Translations under genes and position numbers: made by a program | Shown: positions 20,629 through 31,934 of the stretch, one piece after another | Layout of the letters: each line of letters begins with the position of its first letter | How positions within the stretch are numbered: the first letter of the stretch is position 1 | The notes under the pieces: model-generated | Databases searched by the model: none | What the model was told of the DNA's origin: nothing | What the model saw: the letters and a program-made list of their open reading frames with translations, nothing else | Origin: Zygnema cylindricum | Taxonomy: Eukaryota > Streptophyta > Zygnematophyceae > Zygnematales > Zygnemataceae | Reading direction: 5' to 3' | Length of the DNA: 64,000 nt | Assembly (NCBI GenBank): GCA_037447655.1 | Contig: JBBHKE010000716.1 | Location: forward strand, 229,328-293,327

Positions 20629-23600
20629 ATGGAGGTCTCAGAGTTTCAGGTAATAGGCCCACCCTCTAGGGTACCATTCTTTAATGGAACTGGTTTCATA
20701 TACTGGGAAAGTATGATGATGGGAGCTCTATGCGAGAAAAGGTTTTGTGGGATAGTGAGTGGACGAGTGAGGCGTCCATCAAGTCTTGAATCCCTCCAGG
20801 GTTTGGAGGAAGCAGATTCACCAAGAAAGAGGATCCACCTTCAACGGAGGAGACAAAGGAAGGGGAGGTGTTGGAAAAAGGAAAGGAGAAGGAGACGACC
20901 ACACCAATAGCAAATGGTTCGGCATTCATGTCACCTATTTCAAGGAACGAGGAAAATGATACTAATACCTAGGACTTCAACAATATGGCGGCAAAGCACT
21001 TCATCCTCCGCCATCTTACTCAAGGGCTTGCATGTCCTCATTTGCAGGTAGAAAGGGCATCCGATCTTTGGATGGCTCTCATACATATGTACCAAAGTGG
21101 TACGATTCAGCAACAACAGTTGGCTGATAAAAAAGTTAAGGAGTATGTATACAAAGGGGGGAAGATGTTGGATTTTTGCAATGAGCTTGCTACACTCTTC
21201 AATGAGCTAGAGAGTGTCGGAAAATGTTTTAGTGAAAAAGAAAAGGTTAACTGTTTACTGATGAAGTTACCCGACAAGTTCGAGAACATAGTCAGCCATG
21301 TGCAGGACTTGCCGGACTCAAGGGTGGATATGGAACTCAGTGGTAGGGATGATTCTCGTTCGGGAGAATACGATTGAGATCCGAAGGGGAGGAAAAAGTA
21401 GGCAAGCCCTGGCAACTGCGACCGATTGGAGGAACAAGGATTCCCGGAAGCCGGTCAGAAACTATGGAGGGAGGGAGCGGAAAAATCAGACCGAAGAGTT
21501 CAGACCAACGACTCCTAAAGGTTTATCTCATTTTTGTAAGAAACCGGGGTACTATATGGCAGAGTGCACTAAGCTAACCGAGCTTCGGTTAAAGGAGGGG
21601 CAGGCCGGTGGAACCCCGAGAGGAAAGAAAAAGGCACTTGTGACACAGGTACATGAGGCGGAATCCGAGGACGAGGACGATGAGCTTCTATTGGATGAGG
21701 AGTTGGAGGCGAAAAACGAGGTCCAAATTCCACGAAAGGAGAAATGTATTTACGGTGGATTAAAAGGTGAAGCAGGCTGGATTATAGATTCAGGTGCCTC
21801 CATGCACATGTGTAAGGATAAGCACCTGTTCACTAAGATAAGAAAGATTCCCACTGTAGAGATAGAGTACGGGGATTGGAGGATAGTCACTACTACTCTT
21901 GTTGGATCGGTAGATCTGAAAGTGTTAGTAGAAGGAAAGACATCTATAGTAACATTCTCCGATGTATTGTTTATTTCGGAGCTGAACAAAAACCTCGTCT
22001 CTTCATCTGTATTAGATGAAAAAGGTTTTTTAACTAGCACTAGGGAAGGAGTCTTTACTGCTTGTTTTGAGGAAGAGGTCTATTTCATTGCTGAGAAAGG
22101 TAGCTTACGGATGTTTAGGCTGATTTTAAGTAATGAAACGAAGAAACTTTATCATGCTGGTGTTCATGATATGATGATGTGGCATAAGAGGCTTGGGCAT
22201 GTGAATCTAGATAAGTTAAGAGAGATGAAAAAGATGGGAGTGGTGGAAGGGATTCAGTTCAATAAGAGTGATAATATAAGTGATTGTAGTGGATGTGCTC
22301 AAGGTAAAGCACACAGATTACCCTTTCCTAAAACAGCCACCTATAAGGGAGAAAAAATTCTAGATCTAGTACACACAGATATTTGGGGACCGGCTAAAGT
22401 GCCCTCACCGGGAAGGAAGAGATTTATGATGACTATCACTGATGATTGGTCTCGGTATTCCCGGGTGTATTTTTTGAAAAACAAGTCAGAAGCTCAAGAT
22501 TGTTTTTGACAATATAAAGCATGGAGCGAAAATCTCCATGAAACTCCAATCAAGAGAATAAGGAGTGACAATGGTGGAGAGTATACTTCTAACCAGTTTG
22601 AGGATTTTTTGAGGGAAGATGGGGTCCAACACCAAAAGACAGTTCCAGAAAACTCGGAACAGAATGGGGTAGCTGAAAGGTTAAATAGAACACTAAGTGA
22701 TACTGCTAAAAGTATGTTGTCAGATAAGAAGATAGGAAAAAGGTTTTGGGCACAAGCAATGAACTGTGCTAATTACTTTAAAAATAGAGTTCTTACTTCA
22801 GCTATAAAAGATGAAACACCTTATGAGAGATGGACAGGCCGGAAACCAGACATATCTCACTTAAAGGTTTTCGGCAGTCAAGTATTCAGTCTAGATATTG
22901 ATCGGTCTAATTGGAAGCTAGATCCTAAAAGAAAACCGGGATACTTATTAGGATATGATCAGGATGTTAAAGGATACATAGTTTATGATCTAAAAAAGGA
23001 AGATATAATCTTAGTAAAACATCTAGTAGTTATGGATGAACGAAAGTATGTAGATCCTTTCAAGTATACAAAGTCAGTAAAAATCAGATTTGAGTCAGAA
23101 AATTCCGATGACTTTGAGCTTCCTAACTATCCAGGTTTTAGAGAAGATGACATTCTTGCAGGTACAAATCACACCGAAAAGGACTCGGCTGCGAGAACTC
23201 CAGTGACAACTCTACCCGAAACGGAAGACGTGGTGGAAACTGATTCGGAATCAAGGGACAGGGGAGAAGCCGAGATTGTTCGAAAGAACCCACGAGAACC
23301 ATCTATTCCGGCCACATATTTTGAGGGGGGAAGGAGAAGTAGCAAAAGATTGCAGGAAAAACAGGTTAATAACAAGGTAACAAAACTATCTCATCAAGAT
23401 GAACATCAAACTTATGGAGAGGCGATGACTTTCCTAGAAAAAAACCGGTGGAAGACAGCCATCAATGAGGAGATGGCCTCAATTATGGTAGCAGATACTT
23501 GGGAGCTGGTGGATTGTCCACCTAACCAAAAACGAATCGGTTGTAAGTGGGTTTTCAAATTAAAACTGAACCCATATAACACAATTGAGCGTTTTAAGGC

Positions 23601-24960
23601 CCGATTAGTGGCAAAGGGATTTACACAAAAGGAGGGAATTGACTACAAGGAAACCTTTGCCCCGGTCGTCAGATTTCCCTCCGTCCGCATACTTCTCAGT
23701 TTCGCAGCAGCGGAAGACTTGGAGGTGCACCAGATGGACATCAAGACAACCTTTTTGCATGGAGAATTGGAAGAGGAGATCTTCATGCGACAACCCGAAG
23801 GATTTGTGGAGGAAGGAGAGGAGAGTAAGGTATGCCGGCTTATTAAATCTCTTTATGGTTCGAAACAAGCGCCTCGACAATGGAATAAGAAGCTTGATGA
23901 GTTTCTTATCGTTATGGGATATATCCGGATTAGCTTAGATCACTCAATCTATGTTTTTGAAGATGATGAAGGTGGTATATTTATTGCAATTTTTGTTGAT
24001 GATTTGCTTGTTTTAAGTAAATCAATGGAAAAAATTAATGAACTGAAAACCGATCTTAAGGGGAGATTTGAAATGAAGGATATGGAGGAAGCAAAATATA
24101 TTTTGGGAATTCAAGTAGAAAGAGACCAAAAAAGAAAGATATAAGATTGACTCAAAAGGAAGCAATAGGGAACATGCTTGAAAAATTTCAGATAGATAAA
24201 ACTAATAGTTGTACAACTCCAAAGGAGTTAAAGAAAGAAAGTGAGGGGAGTGAGGAAGAAGGAGTCATAGTCTTAGACGAGGAATTATCTTCTGAAGAAG
24301 AGAAGTTCATGGAGACTATTCCTTACAAGCAAGTAGTGGGAAGTCTAATCTATTTTATGAATTGTACCTGGCCGGATTTAGCTGCAGCTGTAAGAGTGCT
24401 GAGTAGAAGTCTAAATGCTCCCACTAAGAGGGATTGGGAGGCAGCTAAGAGAGTCCTTAGATATTTGATGGGAACTAGTGATCTATGGTTGCATCTGGGT
24501 GGGGAGAATAATGACATCGCTACTTGGAGTGATGCCAGTTATGGAGATGCTCCGATGAGGAGATGTACTTCTGGATATGTATCATATGTGGGTGATGGAG
24601 CTTGCTGTTGGAGTAGCAAACAGCAAAAGGTTATTGCTTAGTCCACCATGGAGGTTGAGTATATGGCCTCTCGCTTTGCTGTAAAAGAATTGATGTGGGT
24701 CAAGTCTTTGCTTGGTGAGCTTGGTCACTTTAAGAGTGGTGTGCAGATTTTTTTTAGGGATAATAAGGAGCAATCGCTATTTTTGCCAATCCTAAACATC
24801 ATTTTAAAGCCAAACAGATGGACATTAGACCCAGCTTTGTTAGAGAGAAAGTAGAAAACAAAATAATCAGTTTAGAGTACCGACCAGATAGCGAGATGGT
24901 AGCAGATATGATGACCAAACCTGTGCCTTCCCCTAAGCTAATATTCTGTAGAGAGAAGTG
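20629..24960 (+). pseudogene. gag-pol polyprotein of element 1, broken
   Basis: Copia polyprotein with ATG at 20,629 inside the LTR. Gag (M-E-V-S-E-F-Q onward) is broken by a one-base frameshift near 20,795 and a TAG at about 20,971. The zinc knuckle near 21,530 has lost its first Cys and its His (S-H-F-C-K-K-P-G-Y-Y-M-A-E-C). Protease keeps W-I-I-D-S-G-A-S (21,780). The integrase HHCC finger (H-K-R-L-G-H...C-S-G-C) and D-I-W-G-P are intact, but a TGA at 22,507 replaces Arg. R-S-D-N-G-G-E-Y has become R-S-D/E-type sequence near 22,570. RT (22,609-24,144) keeps F-V-D-D-L-L-V. A one-A deletion near 24,130 shifts the frame before RNase H, which also has a TAG at 24,641 just before S-T-M-E-V-E-Y. 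At least five lesions make it inactive. Confidence 0.9.
20649..20663 (+). promoter_or_regulatory. Primer-binding site of element 1
   Basis: GGTAATAGGCCCACC, two changes from the GGTTATGGGCCCACC seen in the other family I elements. It complements the anticodon arm of initiator tRNA-Met. The reading frame of gag passes straight through it. Confidence 0.8.
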
Positions 24961-24985
24961 TGGTCTAAAATTAAAGATTGACTAG

Positions 24986-24998
24986 AAAATAAGGGGAG
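24986..24998 (+). promoter_or_regulatory. Polypurine tract of element 1
   Basis: AAAATAAGGGGAG immediately before the 3' LTR. This is the expected primer for plus-strand DNA synthesis. The same tract occurs in reverse at 47,773-47,785. Confidence 0.85.
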
Positions 24999-26066
24999 TG
25001 TAGAAATTTATGGTCCTTTTAAGTATTTTCTAGGTCTTAATGGAAATACAGAAAGAAGCCGAGGCAGTCTATATCTAACTTCTCTCTCCAACTCCCACAC
25101 TTGTTGCAGTCACCGAGAAGTTGGAGAGGAAGCTAGAGCCATGGCTACCTAAGTTAGCCAAAGGTTTACGGAAAATAGATTTGTTGATTTATTGAATGGT
25201 AGTTTATTTACTTAAAGGATTGATGATGCAACCAGGATTTGATCCTGGTACCTGCCGGACGCTAGGCTGCCGGTAGAAGGTAACCCTAAATATTAGGTCT
25301 ACAGCTAATGATACATACTATAGGGTTTGATATATATTTAAACATTACCACGTAGGATATTTCATTCAACGACGACTGCTTACGGAATACATAGAGTCAC
25401 TTACGTAGAAGTACGGATTACGGTACAGATAAGAAACAAGTAATGCGCATTTGTTTCTTAAAACCAAATAAACATCGCGTAAGTATTTATGACGGCTCTG
25501 ATTGAAATCGACATTCAATCGGACTGCCAAGAAGAAAGCCGAGATCGCGAAAGAGATTCTCGGCGGTTTGTGGTCATCGCCACATCGGATGACACGTGGC
25601 AAAATTGCGTTGGATCGCGGCATCTCCGAGAATTACGGGACCGAATTCGGATATGACATGTGTCGACATTTTGGCCATGTCGTACAATATCCGTACAGAA
25701 AGTACACCGGCAGCTGTACTTTTGTGTACGAAAGTGTAATATGATTCGCTCTGTACATCAATCGATAGAGTTTGTGAGAGAGATAGGACTTAGAAAAAAT
25801 TGGTAGATAGGACCCTCTCTCCCAGAGAGCTTCTGTACAAAAGGTCAGCTTTGACCCTCCATAACTTACTGCTTAGGGGAGCAAATTCAGAGATTCTTTT
25901 TGCTATCGACTCACGGAAGTCTTCCCTTCAAAGGGTTGAAGGTGGTGAGAGTTTTTGTTTGCCAGGGTGGCATTTGTTCTTGCTGAAACACAAAGGGGTC
26001 AGGGTTAACCTAGAGGCTTCTAGGAAGCTGTCCATTTTGAGGACTTATCGAGGTCTCAGAGTTTCA
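24999..26066 (+). mobile_element. 3' LTR of element 1
   Basis: Aligned along its whole length with the 5' LTR, from TGTAGAAATTTA to GAGTTTCA. Visible differences include a 16-bp longer GTTTGCCAGGGTGGCATTTG region near 25,960 and scattered substitutions, so the insertion is not very recent. Confidence 0.9.
25214..25301 (-). ncRNA. tRNA-like module in 3' LTR (copy 3)
   Basis: Minus strand: TAGACCTAATATTTAGGGTT, CTACCGG with CCGGCAG, and a T-arm with perfect 5-bp stem CCAGG/CCTGG around loop ATCAAAT. The terminator position reads CCTTTAAG, only three T, so this copy lacks a proper Pol III stop. Confidence 0.45.
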
Positions 26067-26071
26067 CAATG

Positions 26072-27719
26072 TAGGCTGAAGGATGAATCGGGATACCTCT
26101 ATCATGGCGTAAGACGTCGGCGGGTATTATTGATTGATCCCATACTAGTTGTGCCTTTGTGACGTAACAGGTCTGTACGGGAGCGTACAGCGCGAAGTAC
26201 GGACAAGACAGGGACCGGATTATGTACTCATGTGCGGTACAGAGTTAACGCTGTACGTAATCCACATGAAACCAGGCTGCGGAACGACATTTGGATGCCT
26301 AGAACTCAACGGCTCTTAACGGGACAAATGTCAAAGTCGTGGACCCTCGGAGGTTCATGCATTTATTTTTGCTTAGAGTAGGGAGGGATTTTATCTTCGA
26401 GGTGTAGATGTAAAGCATCCCGAGGCGGCCACGTAGCGCCGTCTCTAGGATCTGGCAGTGTTTGAGCATAGAAACCTGCACGCTCACAGACACATAGAAA
26501 TTAGTGTAGCTGTACGGTTAGCACAAAGCACAGGATAAATGCCAAATGGCATGCTAGGATAAATTACAAATTTTAACACGTGAATCCAACATTGGAGCGT
26601 TGTCGCTTTCGGACAAGCTTTTCCCTTGGGATTTGTCGAACTTGTGATACTCAGGGTTTTTCTGAATATTAGTGACAGGCTAGTTCTGAGTTAAGGTTTG
26701 CTTTCCGGACCATAGCTTATGCTGGTATTTGTCTCTGAGCTTCTTATATTTTCCTGTATCAAGTCTTTACCTAATCTACCGGCGTAAGCCAGCCTGCAAG
26801 GTTTCCCTCTAGACTGTTGTCTACTTGCCGTGCTGCATGAATTGTTTGTGCCGATTCGGTGTCTTCTTGTTGTTAGAGCGCAGACTTTGAGGTCCAGCTC
26901 TCTTTTGGTCTGATCTTGTGAATACACAGAATAGACCGAATCGTGGGGGTGGTGTCTATTTGTGAGAATTAGTATATTTCTTGTGTGATTGATTGGTAGA
27001 TCTGGCGGTGGGCATTTGCTCACTGACCTTGATTAGTGTGTGTCATATAGTTGCATCCGAATAGGCCGACTGGCTGGTTACATGCCAACAGACTGGAATA
27101 ATTTACAGTTTCCGGGAGGTACCACTAGAAGCTGGAGTCTTTACCGCGGACCGGCCAGGGATTCCATTCCTGTCGGATCTTCTCCGTTACAGTCTCCCTA
27201 TCCTACCGATCAGTCTCAACTTACGGGTTCAGCCAGATTCAGATCGGGTATCTCTCCAACAGACAGAACTACATCATTTGTGTCTTCGACTTTTTCCCAC
27301 AGTTAGGGGGAAGATTCTGACATAGATTCCCTTTGATATCCGGGATCTAAACTTACCGCCGTCACTCTTTTCGGTGGGTGGAACCATACACACTAATGCA
27401 GGCCCCTTGAATGTGGACATGGCTTCGTCCATGGACACCGGAGGAGGTAAAAATCAGTTTTGTTTTTTGGGTCTCAAGGACAGTATGTCCTTGTCCCATT
27501 TTCGCATGCATTTTGATACGGAGATGCGTGATCTCGCATTCCGGCATCAAGATCGATATGATTTGCGTGTAGTTTTTTCCTTGCTAGGACGATACCTAAG
27601 GGGGTCGGCCCTATCGCTCTACACTCGGAAATATGCAGCAATTTGTGCTATGACTGAAATGATACCCGCCTATCCCGGCTCGCCGGCCATAACTGGCAGC
27701 CCGGATCTCCCTTTTCAAA
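26072..27719. other. Unassigned stretch with gag-like open frames
   Basis: This is the right-hand flank of element 1. Plus-strand frames at 27,040-27,306 and 27,374 to about 27,700 could belong together. The second contains F-S-L-L-G-R-Y-L-R-G-S-A-L-S-L-Y, which has the look of a gypsy-type Gag capsid segment (a helix followed by LxGxA and an aromatic). No zinc knuckle, protease or LTR is seen. It is cut off at about 27,720 by the truncated end of element 2. The gag reading is a guess. Confidence 0.3.
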
Positions 27720-30700
27720 CACGAATCCTTCGGGTTGTCGCAAGAAGATCTCCTCTTCCAATTCTCCATGCAAAAAGGCTATCTTGATGTCCATATGGTG
27801 CACCTCCACGTCTTCCGCTGTTGCCAGACTGAGAAGTATGCGAACGGAGGGAAGTCTGACGACCGAGGCAAAGGTTTCCTTGTAGTCGATTCCCTCCTTT
27901 TGTGTAAATCCCTTTGCCACTAATCGGGCCTTATAACGCTAAATTGTGTTATCTGGGTTCAGTTTTAATTTGAAAACCCACTTACAACCGATTCGTTTTT
28001 GGTTAGGTGGACAATCCACCAGCTCCCAAGTATCTGCTACCATAATTGAGGCCATCTCCTCATTGATGGCTGTCTTCCACCGGTTTTTTTCTAGGAAAGT
28101 CATCGCCTCTCCATAAGTTTGATGTTCATCTTGATGAGATAGTTTTGTTACCTTGTTATTAACCTGTTTTTCCTGCAATCTTTTGCTACTTCTCCTTCCC
28201 CCCTCAAAATCTGTGGCCGGAATAGATGGTTCTTGTGGGTTCTTTCGAACAATCTCGGCTTCTCCCCTGTCCCTTGATTCCGAATCAGTTTCCACCACGT
28301 CTTCCGTTTCGCGTAGAGTTGTCACTGGAGTTTTCGCAGCCGAGTCCTTTTCGGTCTGATTTCTACCTGCAAGAATGTCATCTTCTCTAAAACATAGATA
28401 GTTAGGAAGCTCAAAGTCATCGGAATTTTCTGACTCAAATCTGATTTTTACTGACTTTGTATACTTGAAGGGATCCACAGACTTTCGTTCATCCATAACT
28501 ACTAGATGCTTTACTAAGATTATATCTTCCTTTTTTAGATCATAAACTATGTATCCTTTAACATCCTCATCATATCCTAATAAGTATCCCGGTTTTCTTT
28601 TAGGATCTAGCTTCCAATTAGACCGATCAATATCTAGACTGAATACTTGACTGCCGAAAACCTTTATGTGAGATATGTCTGGTTTCCGGCCTGTCCATCT
28701 CTCATTAGGTGTTTGATCTTTAATAGCTGAAGTAAAAACTCTATTTTTGAGGTATTAGCATTGTTCATTGCTTCGACCCAAAACCTTTTTCTTATCTTCT
28801 TGTCCGACAACATACTTCTACCACAATTACTTAGTGTTCTATTTAACCTTTCAGCTACCCCATTCTGTTCCGAGTTCTATGGAACTGTCTTTTGGTGTTG
28901 GACTCCATCTTCCCTAAGAAAATCCTCTAACTGGTTAGAAGTATACTCTCCACCATTTTCACTCCTTACTCTCTTGATTGGAGTTTCATGGAGTTTTTCG
29001 CTCCATGCTTTATATTGTCTAAAATAATCTTGAGCCTCTAACTTGTTTTTCAAAAAATACACCATGGAATATCGAGACCAATCATCAGTGATAGTCATCA
29101 TAAATCTCTTCCCCCCCGGTGAGGGCACCTTAGCCGGTCCCCAAATATCTGTGTGTACTAAATCTAGAATTTTTTATCCCTTATAGGTGGTTGTTTTAGG
29201 AAAAGGTAATTTGTGTGCTTTACCTTGGGCACATCCACTACAGTCACTTATATTATCACTCTCTTTGAACTGAATCCCTCTACCACTCCCATCTCTTTCA
29301 TCTCTCTTAACTTATCTAGATTCACATGCCCAAGCCTCTTATCCCACATCATAATATCATGAACACCAGCATAATAAAGTTTCTTTGTTTCATTACTTAA
29401 AATCAGCCTAAACATCCGTTGGCTACCTTTCTCAGCAATGAAATAGACCTCTTCCTCAAAACAAGCAGTAATGACTCCTTCCCTTTTGCTAGTAAAAAAA
29501 CCCTTATCATCTAATACAGATGTAGAGATGAGGTTTTTCTTCAGCTCCGGAATAAACAATACATCGGAGAATGTTACTATAGATGTCTTTCCTTCTACTA
29601 ACACTTTCAGATCTACCGATCCTACAAGAGTAGTGGTGACTATCCTCCCATCCCCGTACTCTATCTCTACGGTGGGAATCTTTCTTATATTAGTGAACAG
29701 GTGCCTATCCTTACACATGTGCATGGAGGCACCTGAATCTACAATCCAGCCTGCTTCACCTTTCAATCCACCGTAAGCACATTTCTGCCTTCGTGGAATT
29801 TCGACCTCATTTTTCGCCTCCAACTCCTCATCCAAAAAGAGCTCATCGTCTTTGTCCTCGGATTCTGCCTCAAGTACCTGTGTGACAAGGGCCTTTTTCT
29901 TACCTCTCGAGGTAACACCGGTCTGCCTCTCCTTTAACCGAAGCTCGGTTAGCTTAGTGCACTCTGCCATAGACTGCCCCGGTTTCTTACAAAAATGACA
30001 TAAACCTTTGGGAGCCCTTGGTTCGAACTCGTCGGCCTGTATTTTCTTCTCCCTACCCCCATAGTTTCCGACCGGTTTTCGGGAATCCTTGTTCCTCCAA
30101 TCAGTCGCTGTTGCCAAGGCTTGGCCACTCTTTCCTCCCCTTCGGATCTCAATCGTATTCTCTCGAACAAGAATCATCCCTACCACTGAGTTCCATATCC
30201 ACCTTGAGTCCGCCAAGTCCTACACACGGTTGACTATGTTCTCGAACTCATCGGGTAACTTCATCAGTAAACAGTTAACCTTATCTTTTTCACTAAAATT
30301 TTTTCCAGCACTCTCTAGCTTCATAAAAAGTATAGCAAGCTCATTGCAAAAATCCAACATCTTCACCCCTTTGTATACATACTCTTTAACTTTTTGATCA
30401 GCAAACTGTTGTTGCTGAATCGTACCACTTCGGTACATCTCTATGAGAGCCATCCAAAGATTTGATGCCCTTTCTACCTGCAAATGAGGATATGCAAGCC
30501 CTTGAGTAAGATGGCGGAGGATGAAGTGCTTTGCCGCCATATTGTTGAAGTCCCAGGTATCAGTATAATTCTCCTCGTTCTTCGCAATAGGTGACATGAA
30601 TGCTGAACCAGTTGCTATTGGTGAGGTCGTCTCTTTCTCCGTTGCTTTGTCCACCACCTCTCCTTCCTTTGTCTCCTCCGTTGAAGATGGATCCACTTTC

Positions 30701-30897
30701 CTTGTAAATCTGCTTCCAACAAACCCTGTAGGGACTCCAAGACTTGATGGACGCCCCACTCGTCCACTCAATATCCCCCAAAACCTTTTCTCGCATAGAG
30801 CTCCTATCATCATAATTTCCCGATATATGAAGCTAGTTCCATTACAGATGGGTACCCTAGAGGGTGGGCCCATAACCTGAAACTGTGAGACCTCCAT
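27720..30897 (-). pseudogene. gag-pol of element 2, broken and truncated
   Basis: ATG at 30,897 lies 20 bases inside the LTR, and M-G-P-P-S from the primer site follows in frame. Gag is open to about 30,220. The next frame (to 29,248) has the zinc knuckle C-H-F-C-K-K-P-G-Q-S-M-A-E-C (His replaced by Gln), protease W-I-V-D-S-G-A-S and the pre-integrase H-x-R-L-G-H with M-W-D-K in place of M-W-H-K, so the first zinc His is lost. Integrase pieces follow at 29,128-28,877 (R-S-E-N-G-G-E-Y instead of DNGGEY, so a catalytic Asp is changed). The hinge and RT start (W-E-L-V-D-C-P-P, F-A-S-V-V-R) run to the break. Frame breaks separate the blocks. Not functional. Confidence 0.88.
30863..30877 (-). promoter_or_regulatory. 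Primer-binding site of element 2
   Basis: Minus strand GGTTATGGGCCCACC, a perfect complement to 15 nt of the initiator tRNA-Met anticodon arm. It directly follows the LTR end. Confidence 0.85.
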
Positions 30898-31934
30898 AAA
30901 TCCTCAGAGTGGATAGCTTCCAAGAAGCCTCTAGGATAACCCTGACTCCTTTGTATTTCAACAAGATTAACTGCCACCCTGGCAAATAAAAATTCCGACC
31001 ACCTTCACCTCTGTGAAGGCAAGACTCATTTGAGTCGAAAGCAAAAAGAATCTCTGAATTTACTCCCCTGAGCAGTAAGTTATGGAGGGTCAAAGTTGAC
31101 CTTTTGTACAGAAGCTCTCTGGGAGAGAGGCTCCTATCTACCAATTTTTTCTAAGTCCTATCTCTCTCACAGACTTTATCTACTGACGTATGGAGCCAAT
31201 CATATTACACTTCCGTACACAAAAGTACAACTGCCGGTGTACTTTCTGTACGAATACTGTACGACATGGCCTAAATGTCGACACGAAGTATTTCCGGATT
31301 CGCTCCTTTAATCCCCGGTGATGCCGCGATTGAATGTCTTTCCGCCATGTGTCATCCGATGTGGCGATGACCAAAAACCGCCGAAATCCTCTTCCGCGAT
31401 CTCGGCATTCATTCCGGCCGTCCGATTAAATGCATTTTTAATCGTAGCGGTAATAAATACCTGCGCGGTATTCGTGTCCCTATCGAAACAAATGTGCGGT
31501 ATTTGTTCCTTGTCCGTACCTTAATCCGTACTTTTACATAACTGGATCTATGTATCCCGTAAACAGTTAAATGAATTATCCTACGTAATTATATTTAAAT
31601 AAATATCAAACCCTATACCATGTATCATTAGTCTTAGACTTAATGGTTAGGACTACCGGCTACTGGCTATTTATTATTCCGTAGGTACCAAGATCAAATC
31701 CTCGTTCTGACATCACCCTTTTAGGAAATAACTTATCGGTAAATAAACTAATCTATTTCCCGTAAATCTCTGGATAGCCTAGGCAGCCATGGCTCTAGCT
31801 TCCACTCCAACTTCCTAGTGACTGCGACAAGTGTGGGAGTTGGAGAGAGAAGTTAGAGATAGAGTGCCTCGTCTTCTTTCTGTATTTTAATTTAGACCTA
31901 GAAAATACTTAAAAAGGAACCATCAATTTCTACA
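30878..31934 (-). mobile_element. 5' LTR of element 2
   Basis: 1,057 bp, from TGAAACTGTG (30,878) to TTTCTACA (31,934) on the plus strand. It carries the same ordered blocks as element 1: end block, GTAC hairpin near 31,215, tRNA-like module at 31,632 and CCATGG at 31,787. Confidence 0.9.
31632..31722 (+). ncRNA. tRNA-like module in LTR (copy 4)
   Basis: Plus strand: TAGACTTAATGGTTAGGAC, the best D-arm match of the set with the TGG of the D-loop. CTACTGG opposes CCGTAG. The T-arm contains AAGATCAAATCCT, and TTTT at 31,719-31,722 is 18-19 bases after the B box. TCAAACCCTATA lies just upstream at about 31,606-31,617. Confidence 0.5.

Larger units (their letters stand above)
19597..20648 (+). 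mobile_element. 5' LTR of element 1
   Basis: 1,052 bp with TG...CA ends. Homology to the 3' LTR ends exactly at 20,648, where the primer site begins. It contains a CCATGG block (19,739), an antisense tRNA-like module (19,811-19,902), a GTAC-rich hairpin (20,291-20,331) followed by the TATA-like GTATAATATG, and near its end the in-frame gag ATG at 20,629. Confidence 0.9.
19597..26066 (+). mobile_element. Complete family I Ty1/copia (element 1)
   Basis: A complete plus-strand LTR retrotransposon of 6,470 bp. Two LTRs of about 1.05-1.07 kb start TGTAGAAATTTA and end GAGTTTCA. The element is flanked by the perfect 5-bp target duplication CAATG (19,592-19,596 and 26,067-26,071). It has a half-tRNA primer site, gag, protease, integrase, RT and RNase H in copia order, and a polypurine tract before the 3' LTR. 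It inserted next to the upstream array of the DDE transposon. Several coding lesions show it is not autonomous, although its structure is intact. Confidence 0.93.
27720..31934 (-). mobile_element. Truncated family I copia (element 2)
   Basis: Minus-strand family I element with 5' LTR (30,878-31,934), primer site, gag, protease, integrase and the first half of RT. It ends abruptly at about 27,720 inside RT, just after the R-Q-P-E-G-F-V motif. There is no RNase H, polypurine tract or 3' LTR, and no target duplication can be assessed. About 4.2 kb remain. Confidence 0.9.
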
